From positions 3,700 to 67,699 of the forward strand of contig CAZEXL010000006.1 in assembly GCA_964516925.1 (NCBI GenBank): DNA of 64,000 nucleotides, in the 5' to 3' direction. This document shows positions 1 to 8,207 of the stretch, in pieces. How positions within the stretch are numbered: position 1 is the first letter of the stretch; every line of letters starts with the position of its first letter. This DNA is from CAG-552 sp964516925 (GTDB lineage: Bacteria; Bacillota; Clostridia; Christensenellales; Pumilibacteraceae). The translations under genes were made by a program, and so were the position numbers. The notes beneath the pieces were generated by a model, which did not search any database, was not told the DNA's origin, and was given only the letters and a program-made list of their open reading frames with translations.

Positions 1-210
1 ATAGCTCGAAAAGGCGGGGCGGGATCGTTTTTACCGATAACGGGTTTTGCAAACGCTATGGCGAGTGCCTCCATGGAATTTAAGACTGAAGGATTAATAA
101 TGGGAACTTCCGTAAAAATGTTTTCGGTTGTCGGTCCTGTTGTGGTGAATGGAATCGTATGGTCGGCAGTTGCGGCGGTGATTAATGCGTTAATCATGGG
201 AGGCGTATAA
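1..210 (+). CDS. spoVAC: Stage V sporulation protein AC, 3' end (partial)
   Basis: The window opens inside this gene. The visible 69 residues read in frame to a TAA at 208-210. They contain the family's conserved stretch GSFLPITGFANAMASASMEF and two hydrophobic segments, so this is the C-terminal membrane part of SpoVAC. SpoVA proteins form the inner-spore-membrane channel that takes up dipicolinic acid in sporulation and releases it in germination. spoVAD follows after 5 nt and spoVAE after that, the order known from spore-forming Firmicutes. The start and the promoter lie outside the window. Confidence 0.93.
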   Translation: MARKGGAGSFLPITGFANAMASASMEFKTEGLIMGTSVKMFSVVGPVVVNGIVWSAVAAVINALIMGGV

Positions 211-215
211 AGAAC

Positions 216-1280
216 ATGAACGTAATTTTGCATAAAGGAGAAAATTGCAATTTTATTGCAAACAAGCCAAGCGCAAAAACTACTGATGCAAAAAATCAAA
301 CGATAGTTTTTAAAAATCCGCCGTATATTCAAGGCAGAATGAGCGTCGTGGGTGTAAAAGAGGGTAAGGGACCCGTAGGAAAATATTTTCATAGAGTTTT
401 ATCCGATGATAAAATGGGCGAAAAGTGTTTTGAAAATGCCGAAATAAAAATGCTTACTGCCGCTATTAACGGCGCAGTTAAGGATTCGCACATTAATCCT
501 AGTGATATAGATATGATTATTTCCGGCGATTTACTTAATCAAGTGACCACTTCTAACTACGTTGCAAGACAATATAACGTACCGTATCTTGGCGTTTATT
601 CGGCGTGTTCAACTATGACCGAGGCACTTAATCTAGCGTCTACTTTTATCAGCGCGGGACACTTTAGTAATGTTATATGCTCTACGGCAAGTCATTTTGC
701 GACTGCAGAAAGAACGTTTAGATATCCGCTTGAATACGGTTGTCAAAGACCGCCTTACGCACAATGGACAGTTACGGGAGCCGCAAGTACCGTACTTTCG
801 TCCAAGGGGAGCGGACCTAGAATTACGATGGGAGTTGTGGGCAGAGTGGTTGATTTCGGAGCAACAGACCTTAATAATATGGGTGCGGCAATGGCGCCGG
901 CAGCTATGGATACGATGCTTGCGTTATTTAAAGAAACTAATTCAACGCCAAATGATTTTGATCTAATTATTACCGGGGATTTAGGCAAACTCGGATCGGA
1001 TATTTTGCGTGATCTTATGATTGAGCAAGGCTATTATCTCGGGCAAAGATATATAGATTGCGGAAACATGATGTACGATTGTACTCAAAAATGCTATCAA
1101 GGCGGTAGCGGAGCGGCGTGTAGCGCTACGATATTTAATTCATACGTACTTGATAAAATAATTAACGGAACGTATAACAAGGTGGCATATTTTGCAACCG
1201 GAGCTTTAATGAGTACGCAAAGTTGCTATCAAGGCGAAAGTATACCGTGCATTTCGCATGCAATAGTTGTAGAGAGGTGA
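216..1280 (+). CDS. spoVAD: Stage V sporulation protein AD
   Basis: 354 residues, slightly longer than the roughly 340 usual for SpoVAD because of an N-terminal extension of about 20 residues. The fold is thiolase-like: a nucleophile-elbow-type segment YSACSTM carries Cys131, and the glycine-rich segments GGSGAACSAT and ATGALMS follow near the C-terminus. In Bacillus SpoVAD binds dipicolinic acid directly and works with SpoVAC and SpoVAEb at the spore inner membrane. The assigned ATG lies 5 nt after the spoVAC stop. The GGGAGG at 199-204 inside the spoVAC end could serve as its ribosome binding site at a rather long spacing of 11 nt. Family assignment is firm; the exact start is less so. Confidence 0.95.
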   Translation: MNVILHKGENCNFIANKPSAKTTDAKNQTIVFKNPPYIQGRMSVVGVKEGKGPVGKYFHRVLSDDKMGEKCFENAEIKMLTAAINGAVKDSHINPSDIDMIISGDLLNQVTTSNYVARQYNVPYLGVYSACSTMTEALNLASTFISAGHFSNVICSTASHFATAERTFRYPLEYGCQRPPYAQWTVTGAASTVLSSKGSGPRITMGVVGRVVDFGATDLNNMGAAMAPAAMDTMLALFKETNSTPNDFDLIITGDLGKLGSDILRDLMIEQGYYLGQRYIDCGNMMYDCTQKCYQGGSGAACSATIFNSYVLDKIINGTYNKVAYFATGALMSTQSCYQGESIPCISHAIVVER

Positions 1281-1283
1281 ATT

Positions 1284-1661
1284 ATGAATTCCATGATAGA
1301 AAACGTTTTAACGTATTTGGTTGTGTTTGCATCAGGTGGAGCTATTTGTGCCATTGCGCAAATACTAATAATAAAAACGAAACTAACACCTGCGCGGATA
1401 TTGGTAATTTTTTTAATCATAGGGATTGCCTTGGAGGGGATAGGTTTATATAAACCTATTAATGAGGTGCTGCAAGCCGGTATAAGTGTGCCGATTATAG
1501 GTTTTGGAGCGTCGTTAGCCCGCGGCGCAATAGAATATACGAAACAAATAGGTTTGCTTGGCGCCCTCGGCGGTGGGCTTATACGTAATGCGTTAGGCAT
1601 AGGCACTGCGGTTGTGGCAAGTTACGTTGTAACGTTGTTGTTTTCTCCAAAGTCGAAGTAA
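1284..1661 (+). CDS. spoVAE: Stage V sporulation protein AE (SpoVAEb type)
   Basis: 125 residues, almost entirely hydrophobic, with about four membrane segments. The N-terminal stretch GGAICAIAQILIIKTKLTPA matches the conserved SpoVAEb signature (G-x-I-C-x-I-x-Q followed by KLTPARILV). It is an integral membrane part of the DPA channel complex. GAGAGGTG sits just before the ATG, and only 3 nt separate it from spoVAD, so the genes are co-transcribed and probably translationally coupled. Length is normal. No spoVAF or lysA-like gene follows; the next gene is yunB. Confidence 0.95.
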   Translation: MNSMIENVLTYLVVFASGGAICAIAQILIIKTKLTPARILVIFLIIGIALEGIGLYKPINEVLQAGISVPIIGFGASLARGAIEYTKQIGLLGALGGGLIRNALGIGTAVVASYVVTLLFSPKSK

Positions 1662-1692
1662 CATATTTACGGATCCAAACATATATCAATAT

Positions 1693-2337
1693 ATGTTTAA
1701 AGTTCGTAAAAGAAAGCTAAAAGTAATATTAGCAGTTTGCGTGTCGATTGCGCTTTTGGCGTTACATATAGTTATAAACGTTAATCCAATAATAAAAGAA
1801 GTTTCACAAAAAGAAGTTCAGGCGCTGGCAGAGATTGCTGTGAATAATGCTTGTGAAGAAGTATTAGAAAAATATCCTGTTTCGGATGTAGTAAATTACA
1901 AAACGGACGACGTCGGAAATTTGGTATTGATAACTACGAATACGGCAATAATGAACGTTATAGCAAGAAAAGCAACGGATTTATCGTATAAAAAATTATC
2001 TTCATTAGGTGAAAGCGGTGTTCCTGTGCCGCTTGGCAGTATGAGCGGAATAACGTTATTGTCGGGATGTGGACCTGATGTTTATGTTAAGGTTTGTCCC
2101 GTCGGCTCGATAGATTCAAACTTTAAATCGGAATTTGTTGCCGCAGGTATCAATCAAACGTGTCATAAAATTATACTTAACGTTAACAGCGACGTAAAAG
2201 TTATAATGCCGGGAATGAACAATATAGTAAAAACCGAAACGCAAATAGTTATATGCGAAAACATAATCGTTGGTAAGGTTCCCGAAACGTATTTAAACAT
2301 CGATAATTTATCAGAGTTACTTAATCTTGTGCCGTGA
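1693..2337 (+). CDS. yunB: YunB-family sporulation protein
   Basis: 214 residues. An N-terminal membrane anchor (about residues 8-28) is followed by a soluble domain with the family pattern VPLGSMSGITLLSGCGPDV, then PVGSIDSNFKSEFVAAGINQ and a C-terminal VGKVPETYLNID. YunB is a mother-cell sporulation protein in Bacillus subtilis whose loss gives a mild sporulation defect; its biochemical role is unknown. The location directly after spoVACDE fits a sporulation role. No strong Shine-Dalgarno sequence is seen before the ATG at 1693. The gene ends just before the promoter of the pheST leader. Confidence 0.85.
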   Translation: MFKVRKRKLKVILAVCVSIALLALHIVINVNPIIKEVSQKEVQALAEIAVNNACEEVLEKYPVSDVVNYKTDDVGNLVLITTNTAIMNVIARKATDLSYKKLSSLGESGVPVPLGSMSGITLLSGCGPDVYVKVCPVGSIDSNFKSEFVAAGINQTCHKIILNVNSDVKVIMPGMNNIVKTETQIVICENIIVGKVPETYLNIDNLSELLNLVP

Positions 2338-2351
2338 ACACCCTAAAACGC

Positions 2352-2380
2352 TTGATTTTTATTTGTTGTTGTGCTAATAT
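2352..2380 (+). promoter_or_regulatory. Promoter of the pheST T-box transcript
   Basis: TTGATT at 2352-2357, a 17-nt spacer and TAATAT at 2375-2380. A second possible -10, TATAAT at 2378-2383, overlaps it. The start would be near 2387, just before T-box stem I. Confidence 0.7.
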
Positions 2381-2386
2381 AATAAG

Positions 2387-2600
2387 GCAGTGATTGTGGC
2401 AAAAGAAATGTTCAAATAACAGAGAGCGTTTGTAGCTGAGATAACGCGCGAACAACTATATTCACCACAGGAGCACGTTATTGAAGTAGTAGTAGGTAAC
2501 CGTCGGGAAACGTAAATCCTAGAAATGAGGCCGCAAGGCGAAATTAGGTGGTACAGCGCAATACAAGCGCCCTAATATATACGTTAGGGGCGCTTTTTAT
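2387..2600 (+). promoter_or_regulatory. T-box leader controlling pheST (specifier UUC)
   Basis: The base of stem I can be formed by TGTGG (2395-2399) and CCACA (2465-2469), with TTC at 2461-2463 on the 3' side as the Phe specifier codon. The antiterminator is seen directly: TTAGG (2544-2548) and GCGC (2556-2559) pair with GCGC (2567-2570) and CCTAA (2571-2575), leaving a 7-nt bulge TGGTACA. TGGT would pair with ACCA of uncharged tRNA-Phe. The competing terminator uses GCGCCCTAA (2567-2575) with TTAGGGGCGC (2584-2593) and a T-run at 2594-2598. Uncharged tRNA-Phe should therefore switch pheST on. Confidence 0.93.
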
Positions 2601-2641
2601 ATAAGTGCTAGGCGGCGATATACGTTAAATTCGGAGGAAAA

Positions 2642-3658
2642 ATGAAACAGAAAATTTGCAATCTTGTAAATCAAACAAAGAAAAAGCTTAATGCGGTTTC
2701 TTCTGCCAAGGAATTGACCGATTTAAAAGTTTCGATTTTAGGTAAAAACGGAGAGCTTACGTTGATTTTGCGTGGCTTGAAGGACTTATCCGATGATGAG
2801 CGTCCTTTAATGGGTAAAATCGTAAATGAAGCTAGGACGGAAATAGAGACTTTAATAAATAAAAGATACGTCGACCTTGAAAACAAGGAGCTTAACGAAA
2901 GGCTAATGAAAGAAAAGGTTGACATTACTATCGATCAAAAAACGGCTATCGGAAAAATTCATCCGCTTAATGTGATAAAGCGCAAGGCAATAGACTTTTT
3001 TGTTTCGATGGGATTTTTGGTTACCGATTCACCCGAAATCGAGACGACTTATTACAATTTTGACATGCTTAACATTCCGTTTGACCACCCGGCAAGAGAA
3101 ATGCAGGATACGTTTTTTGTAACGGAAAAAATACTTTTAAGGACGCAAACGTCGGCAGGACAAATTAGGACAATGGAAAAGATTAAGCCGCCTATAAAAA
3201 TGATTTCTCCCGGCAGAGTTTTTAGAAGCGACGAAGCGGATGCAACGCACACGCCGTGCTTCCATCAGTTAGAAGGCTTGGTTGTTGATAAGGGTATAAC
3301 TATGTGTGACCTTAAGGGCATTTTGGCATCGTTTGCAAAGCATTTCTTTTCTGAAAATTCGTCTATCAGGTTTCGGCCGTCGCATTTTCCGTTTACGGAA
3401 CCTAGTGTAGAAGTTGACGCCGCTTGTCCGCATTGTGGAGGTAAAGGCTGTAACGTTTGCAAAGGGACGGGTTGGATAGAAATTTTAGGTGCGGGCATGG
3501 TAAACAGGCACGTACTTAGCGGATGCGGAATTGATCCGGACGTTTACACGGGATTTGCTTTTGGTGTAGGTCTTGATCGCATTACGGCGATTTGCCATGG
3601 CATAAACGATGCGCGTGTTCCGTTTGAAGGCGACGTGCGTTTCTTGAAACAGTTTTAG
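2642..3658 (+). CDS. pheS: Phenylalanyl-tRNA synthetase alpha subunit
   Basis: 338 residues, normal length. An N-terminal coiled-coil arm (about 1-90) binds tRNA. The class II catalytic core follows with motif 2 around PGRVFRSDEADATHTPCFH (about 185-205) and motif 3 GFAFGVGLDR (about 300-310). A CxxC...CxxC knot, CPHCGGKGCNVCKGTGW (about 258-275), is the zinc-binding insertion common in Firmicutes PheS. It charges tRNA-Phe as an alpha2beta2 tetramer with PheT. TCGGAGGAAAA precedes the ATG. It is controlled by the Phe T-box directly upstream, and pheT follows after 9 nt. Confidence 0.98.
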   Translation: MKQKICNLVNQTKKKLNAVSSAKELTDLKVSILGKNGELTLILRGLKDLSDDERPLMGKIVNEARTEIETLINKRYVDLENKELNERLMKEKVDITIDQKTAIGKIHPLNVIKRKAIDFFVSMGFLVTDSPEIETTYYNFDMLNIPFDHPAREMQDTFFVTEKILLRTQTSAGQIRTMEKIKPPIKMISPGRVFRSDEADATHTPCFHQLEGLVVDKGITMCDLKGILASFAKHFFSENSSIRFRPSHFPFTEPSVEVDAACPHCGGKGCNVCKGTGWIEILGAGMVNRHVLSGCGIDPDVYTGFAFGVGLDRITAICHGINDARVPFEGDVRFLKQF

Positions 3659-3667
3659 GAGGAAGCG

Positions 3668-6085
3668 ATGAAATTACCGATAAGTTGGCTTAAAGAGTTT
3701 GTTGATACCGATGCCGAAGTTAAAGAAATCTGTGAGGCGCTAGTAGGCGTCGGGTTTGAAGTTGAAGAGATTATAAATTATGGCGAGGATATTTCAGGAG
3801 TAGTCGTAGGTAAAATCGTAGATATACGGCCGCATAATAATGCGGACAAACTTAAGGTTTGTTCCGTAGATATCGGCAACGAAGTCCTTACAATAGTTAC
3901 GGGTGCAAATAATATTAAAGTAAACGATATGGTGCCCGTAGCTTTAGACGGTGCAATTTTACCGGACGGTAAACAAATTAAAGCGGCTCCGCTTCGTGAC
4001 GTTATGAGCTACGGAATGATGTGTTCGGGCGGCGAACTTAAAATAAGCGATGCGTTTGTGGACGGCGCCTCTGTGGACGGAATAATGATTCTTAGCGATA
4101 ATTTGACTCTTGGAGAAAATATAGTTACTGCGCTAGATTTAAAAGATACGGTCCTTGACGTGTCGATAACGGCAAACAGGTCTGATTGTCATTCCATTTT
4201 AGGTTTGGCGCGTGAAGTTTATACCGCGCTTATAAGTTTAGGCAAGTATGGCGCGCGTTCTGGGCGTTTTTCTGCAAAATTTACGATGCCTTCGTTCGAT
4301 TTTTCTTATTCTAAAAATAGTGATTTGAGGTTCCCGACGGTAAACGTAACTTCTTTGGATTGTCCTGCGTATACAAGCGCGCTTTTGGGCGACGTAAAAA
4401 TAGAAAAAAGTCCTAAGTGGATGCAACGAAGATTGTTTATGTGCGGTATCAATCCGATAAATAACGTGGTAGATATAACGAATTACGTATTATTGGAAAT
4501 AGGGCAACCGTTGCATGCATTCGATCTTGAAATGATTGATGGAAACATCAACGTTCGAAAAGCAACCGAAAAAGAGAAAGTTATTGCGCTTGATAACGTT
4601 GAGTATGAAATGTCACAAGATGCAACGCTTATCTGTGACGATAAAAAAGCTTTAGCAATAGCGGGAGTAATGGGCGGTAAATATAGCGGAATATCGGAAA
4701 ACACGAAGTCTGTTTTTTTGGAAAGTGCTAGATTTACTCGCGGAAGCGTAAGAAGTACCTCTTTAAAGATAGGCTTAAGATCGGATTCGTCGGCAAGATT
4801 TGAACGTGGCGTTGATAATTACGGTGTTGAATTCGGACGCCGAAGAGCATTATCTTTATTTGAAAAGCTAGGAGCGGGCAAAATAATTGCAGATAGACCG
4901 ATGATATTGCCTGAAAATAAAGTTATATCTACGACTATAGACGACATAAACGGCATTTTGGGCATAGAAATACAGAAGAAAGACATGGTTGATATTTTGC
5001 AATCTCTCGGAATGGACGTGTCGAGCGAGTGTAGGACACTTAGCGTAAGAGTTCCGCATTATAGAGAAGACGTTGATAACTTTACGGATCTTGCGGAAGA
5101 AATTATAAGGTTCTACGGTTACGACAAAATGAAAGAAACTTTTATGCCCACTGCGACCGTAACGATCGGAGGAATGTCCGAAAAACAAAAACGCATAGAG
5201 GAAATCAAAGACTTGATGTGTGCGCATGGGGCGTATGAAATTATGACGTATTCGTTTACCGACGAACGTGTTTTTGACAAACTTAATTTTGATTCGGAAG
5301 ATAAGCGCAGGTGTGCAATTCGTATAATTAATCCGATAAGCGAAGATCTGTCGATAATGAAAACGGAACTTGTTTCCGGAATGGTTTCTGTAATAGCGAC
5401 CAATTTAACGCGTAAAAACGACAATTTTAGATTGTTTGAACTTGCGCGAGTTTACGAAGCCGAACAACTTCCGATAGTAAAATTGCCGTCTGAAAATGAC
5501 GTATTGTGCGTCGGCACGGTGGGAAAGAATGAAAGTTTTTATGAAATTAAAAATATATTTACTTCGGTTTTAGAACGGTTTAATGTTAAATACGAGCTTA
5601 AAGAAAGTTCTCAATCGTTTTTGCATCCGGGCATAAGCGCGGATTTGATTGTTAACGGAGTCGTTGTTTGTTCGTTCGGTAAAATTCATCCTACCGTTTC
5701 AAAGAACTTTGGAATTAAAAAGTCTGATTTTTATATTGGATATTTGAATTGTAATGTAATAACTGAAGCAAAAAGCGCGATCGCAAAATATAAAGCGCTA
5801 CCCAAATTCCCTCCGGTCGAGCGTGATTTGGCATTTATAGCCAAGGAAAGCTCTCCGGTGGGCAGCATAATAGATGCAATAAAAAATAGCAATAAGCTTG
5901 TTGGCGACGTTGAGCTGTTTGATATATATCGCGGCGAACAAATCGAAAGCGGGTACAAAAGTATTGCTCTTAAAATTAAACTCGTTCCTATTGATAAAAC
6001 GTTGGTCGATGCAGAAATTACAAAAACAATGAAATGCATAATCGACATGCTAAAAGAACGATTTGACGCTAAGGTGAGAGAATAA
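3668..6085 (+). CDS. pheT: Phenylalanyl-tRNA synthetase beta subunit
   Basis: 805 residues, the usual bacterial length. Domains in order: N-terminal lobe MKLPISWLKEFVD, an EMAP/OB-type tRNA-binding domain (about 40-150), the B3/B4 editing region (about 210-380, with GVMGGKYSGI), B5 (about 405-475), the inactive class II-like core, and a C-terminal FDX-ACB anticodon-binding domain (about 710-804, beginning PKFPPVERDLAF). It forms the tetrameric synthetase with PheS and edits mischarged Tyr. AGGAGGAAGCG precedes the ATG. Its TAA overlaps the next gene's ATG by one base, so the operon continues. Confidence 0.98.
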   Translation: MKLPISWLKEFVDTDAEVKEICEALVGVGFEVEEIINYGEDISGVVVGKIVDIRPHNNADKLKVCSVDIGNEVLTIVTGANNIKVNDMVPVALDGAILPDGKQIKAAPLRDVMSYGMMCSGGELKISDAFVDGASVDGIMILSDNLTLGENIVTALDLKDTVLDVSITANRSDCHSILGLAREVYTALISLGKYGARSGRFSAKFTMPSFDFSYSKNSDLRFPTVNVTSLDCPAYTSALLGDVKIEKSPKWMQRRLFMCGINPINNVVDITNYVLLEIGQPLHAFDLEMIDGNINVRKATEKEKVIALDNVEYEMSQDATLICDDKKALAIAGVMGGKYSGISENTKSVFLESARFTRGSVRSTSLKIGLRSDSSARFERGVDNYGVEFGRRRALSLFEKLGAGKIIADRPMILPENKVISTTIDDINGILGIEIQKKDMVDILQSLGMDVSSECRTLSVRVPHYREDVDNFTDLAEEIIRFYGYDKMKETFMPTATVTIGGMSEKQKRIEEIKDLMCAHGAYEIMTYSFTDERVFDKLNFDSEDKRRCAIRIINPISEDLSIMKTELVSGMVSVIATNLTRKNDNFRLFELARVYEAEQLPIVKLPSENDVLCVGTVGKNESFYEIKNIFTSVLERFNVKYELKESSQSFLHPGISADLIVNGVVVCSFGKIHPTVSKNFGIKKSDFYIGYLNCNVITEAKSAIAKYKALPKFPPVERDLAFIAKESSPVGSIIDAIKNSNKLVGDVELFDIYRGEQIESGYKSIALKIKLVPIDKTLVDAEITKTMKCIIDMLKERFDAKVRE

Positions 6086-8205
6086 TGGCTGAAATTCTTG
6101 CTCCTGCCGGCAATTTTGATATGCTTAAAGCTGCTGTTTGCAACGGTGCAGATGCAGTTTATTTAGGCTTAAATAAATTCAGCGCGAGAGCAAAAGCGGA
6201 AAATTTCAACAACGAGCAATTGAAAAATGCGATCGAGTATGCTCATCTTTACGGTGTGAAGATATACGTGGCAATCAATACGATAATGAAGAACGACGAA
6301 CTTTCGGAAGCGCTTAACGAAGCGGAGCGCGCGTTGTCGTTAGGCGCCGACGCATTGATCGTGCAAGATTTGGGTTTTGCGCAACTGTTAAGACGTAAGT
6401 TTCCTACCGCGGTGTTGCATGCAAGTACGCAAATGGGTATTCATAATTTGGAGGGAGCGATTGTCGCAAAAAAGCTTGGATTTTCCCGAATAATATTGGC
6501 TCGCGAAACGCTTTTTGAAGATATCATTAAGATAAAACAAAACGTAGATATCGAGGTAGAATGTTTTGTTCAAGGCGCGCTTTGCATTGCTTTTTCGGGT
6601 AATTGCTATTTTAGTAGTTTCGTAAGCGGATATAGCGGCAATCGCGGCAAATGCATGCAACTGTGTAGAAAAAAATACTCGATTAAAAACGGAAGTAAAA
6701 ATATAAGCGGATACTTGCTCTCGTCAAAAGATCTTATGCTTGCCATGCGTATTAAAAAGTTACTTGACGCCAAAGTGGATTGCTTTAAGATAGAAGGACG
6801 GTTGCGAAGATCGGAATATGTTGCCGAAGCTGTTCGTGTTTATAAAAAAGCATTACGCGAAGCTGTTGATCAAGAAGATATCGTTTCTTTAAAAAAGACG
6901 TTTAATCGTGGCGATTATACGGAAGGACATTTGTTTTGCGCAACCAATAAAGTACTTGACGTTAATATCGCATCACATATGGGGGTATACTTTTGTAAAG
7001 TAACAAAAGTAATCGGACGTAAAGCCGTATTAAATCGTAATCTAAACAGTGGAGACGGAATTAAATTTTTACGTAACGGAAAAGAAGTGGGTGCTGCGGC
7101 GATAACAAGGAATGGTAACGAAACGGGCTTTGAAGGCAACGTTAGACCGGGAGACGACGTTTATATAACTACTGATTCTGAATTCAATGCTAGAGTAAAC
7201 GAAAGGAGTAAAAAAATTTCGGTTGATGTTACGCTTGATTTTGATAGAGCGGCTTTATTTGTAAGTACCGAAGAAAGCGAAGTCGAAATTAAAATCGGTA
7301 ACGTGCAACCTGCCATAAACGTGCCTCTAACGGTAAACGAGCTTAAAAACAACTTCAATAAATCCGAATATTTCGTTACGCGCAAAGTGAATATTAAAGG
7401 CAATGTTTCGGCATTTATTGTTAAGTCCGAATTAAATGCTTTACGTAGAAATGCGTATGAATTACTTAAAAAGAAAATCTTAAGTGATTATCTAAAAAAA
7501 CGTGCAAAATATAACGGCAATTTCCTTACTATATCTGACATAATGAGTGACAATTTGGATAATTTATTAAACAATAAGAAAATTTATCAAGTTGAATCAC
7601 CTGAGCAGATAACCGACGATATGGAGATTGTCGTTGTTAATCCGCAAGAATATTCCGTAGAGAGAATGCTTGAATTTAAGAGTTATTTCAAAAATGCATT
7701 TTTGAACCTTCCGTTTATTGCTCGAGGGAAAGACGTTGACGTTTTAAGGGATATAATAAAGAATTGTAATTTTAAAGGTTATATAGTAAATAATTTATAT
7801 GGGTTAGAGCTTGTAAAAGATAGGCGCGTGATCCTAGGGATCGGGCTTAATTTGATTAATGACGTTATTGATGTCGATAAAATTTATTCGATTGAATCTG
7901 ACATATTTTTAAAAAACGGTTACGTTTATGCGCAGGGTAACGTGCCGCTTATGACGTTTTGCCATTGTGAAAGAAAAGAATTGCTAAGCGATTGTAAAAA
8001 TTGCGACGGTGTAAACGTTGCTTTATCGTATGAAGGCAGAGAATTTTATTTAAGAAGATATAAAATTCATTATTGTTACGGGCAACTTTTGAATTGTGCA
8101 ACGTTAGACGTGCTAAACAAAGGCGTAGAAAAAGCATTTATAGATTATTCTTACAAAAGGGCTAATGGCACGACAAAAGGCAATTACGGCAGAGGACTCA
8201 GGTAG
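6085..8205 (+). CDS. U32 family peptidase, long form
   Basis: 706 residues. The N-terminal half is a peptidase U32 TIM-barrel-like domain (AEILAPAGNFDMLKAAVCNG at the start, GADAVYLG, HASTQMGIHN). It has the conserved segment CFVQGALCIAFSGNC and further cysteines in GKCMQLCRKKY, followed by a collagenase-like C-terminal extension (DUF3656 type, about 390-700). Long U32 proteins include E. coli RlhA, needed for hydroxylation of 23S rRNA C2501, and the conserved cysteines suit an iron-sulfur or RNA-modifying role better than true proteolysis. That is an inference from family knowledge. It overlaps pheT by one base and precedes mutS2 by 2 nt. Confidence 0.88.
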   Translation: MAEILAPAGNFDMLKAAVCNGADAVYLGLNKFSARAKAENFNNEQLKNAIEYAHLYGVKIYVAINTIMKNDELSEALNEAERALSLGADALIVQDLGFAQLLRRKFPTAVLHASTQMGIHNLEGAIVAKKLGFSRIILARETLFEDIIKIKQNVDIEVECFVQGALCIAFSGNCYFSSFVSGYSGNRGKCMQLCRKKYSIKNGSKNISGYLLSSKDLMLAMRIKKLLDAKVDCFKIEGRLRRSEYVAEAVRVYKKALREAVDQEDIVSLKKTFNRGDYTEGHLFCATNKVLDVNIASHMGVYFCKVTKVIGRKAVLNRNLNSGDGIKFLRNGKEVGAAAITRNGNETGFEGNVRPGDDVYITTDSEFNARVNERSKKISVDVTLDFDRAALFVSTEESEVEIKIGNVQPAINVPLTVNELKNNFNKSEYFVTRKVNIKGNVSAFIVKSELNALRRNAYELLKKKILSDYLKKRAKYNGNFLTISDIMSDNLDNLLNNKKIYQVESPEQITDDMEIVVVNPQEYSVERMLEFKSYFKNAFLNLPFIARGKDVDVLRDIIKNCNFKGYIVNNLYGLELVKDRRVILGIGLNLINDVIDVDKIYSIESDIFLKNGYVYAQGNVPLMTFCHCERKELLSDCKNCDGVNVALSYEGREFYLRRYKIHYCYGQLLNCATLDVLNKGVEKAFIDYSYKRANGTTKGNYGRGLR

Positions 8206-8207
8206 AC

